A model generated the notes under the pieces. That model searched no databases, had not been told where the DNA came from, and saw only the letters and a program-made list of their open reading frames with translations. A stretch of DNA of 64,000 bases from Neoceratodus forsteri (Eukaryota; Chordata; Ceratodontiformes; Ceratodontidae). Every line of letters starts with the position of its first letter. The stretch's first letter is position 1. The position numbers and the translations under genes were made by a program. This document shows, in pieces, positions 63,766 to 64,000 of this stretch. The stretch spans positions 470,551,501 to 470,615,500 of the forward strand of contig CM028130.1 of assembly GCA_016271365.2 (NCBI GenBank), written 5' to 3'.

Positions 63766-64000
63766 CAGTGTGCACCGCAAGCCCATTGGTCCACAGTGTG
63801 GACCAATGGGATTGCAGCCCATAATGTAAGCTGTCATTCGGCGGGCAGCTACAGAGGTATGCGGGTGGGTTTGCTGCTGCCTGCTGATGATGAAGGGGGG
63901 GAGCTGGGTGGGCAGGGATCCTGTGTGGGTGGGGGGTGCCACTGGACCACCAGGGATTTATTGCCATCAGGTGTACGGGCGATTGGGTTTACGGGTGGGT

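Larger units (their letters stand above)
62079..64000. mobile_element. Foldback DNA element 4, right end outside the window
   Basis: It starts GGGGACAGATATTCAAAGG, close to the ends of element 1. Six repeats at exactly 70 bp (62471-62890) lie in the left arm. The inverted arm begins again near 63778 with GCCCATTGGTCCACAGTG and reaches CACTGGACCACCAGGGATTT at 63938, where the window ends. Between the arms (about 62975-63770) is a hairpin-rich spacer without an ORF of interest. The left end abuts LINE-A. Confidence 0.65.

Overview
The window looks like a piece of intergenic or intronic chromosome from a repeat-rich vertebrate. It holds no bacterial-type operons and no intact host gene. Almost every protein-like reading frame belongs to a decayed transposable element: CR1, L2, L1/Tx1 and a fourth (AAAT)n-tailed LINE (called LINE-A here), plus DIRS and Ty3/gypsy LTR elements, CORE/MIR-like SINEs and non-autonomous inverted-repeat DNA elements. 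This mix (DIRS, Tx1-type L1, CR1, L2 and gypsy together) fits an amphibian or reptile; a caecilian-like amphibian is my guess, by inference only.

Layout. 1-4.5 kb: a DIRS reverse transcriptase (minus) split by a Tx1/L1 fragment, which itself carries a small inverted-repeat element and an L2 copy. 4.5-5.0 kb: a hairpin repeat and a possible sushi-type exon remnant. 5.0-23.9 kb: one minus-strand LINE-A broken first by a near full-length two-ORF CR1 (5.16-9.81 kb) and then by a Ty3/gypsy element with paired 212-bp LTRs (10.04-22.72 kb). The gypsy gag is filled with an antisense CR1 (itself holding an L2 and a 440-bp duplication), a palindrome, and two ~400-bp direct repeats, one of them holding a third CR1. 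23.9-28.7 kb: low-repeat DNA, a 123-bp tandem repeat, short CR1 and SINE tails, and a Tx1 ORF1. 28.7-31.4 kb: a ~275-bp tandem array interrupted by CR1. 31.4-41.5 kb: Tx1 fragments, a LINE-A copy, a short inverted-repeat element, a SINE and about 1.8 kb of repeat-poor DNA that may hold a conserved noncoding element. 41.6-52.2 kb: LINE-A and CR1 copies plus a ~305-bp tandem array split in two. 52.2-59.0 kb: a Tx1/L1 ORF2 carrying three inverted-repeat DNA elements. 59.0-62.1 kb: another LINE-A. 62.1 kb to the end: a fourth inverted-repeat element, cut off by the window edge.

The most unusual content is a set of foldback DNA elements at 52.7-54.3, 56.6-58.0 and 62.1->64 kb. They share GGG..GAT(A)TTC-type ends, arms that contain minisatellites in inverted orientation, and a common repeat period of 70 bp, although the repeat sequences have diverged. 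The elements do not work together as a pathway. The window is best read as a stratigraphy of insertions whose relative ages follow from nesting.
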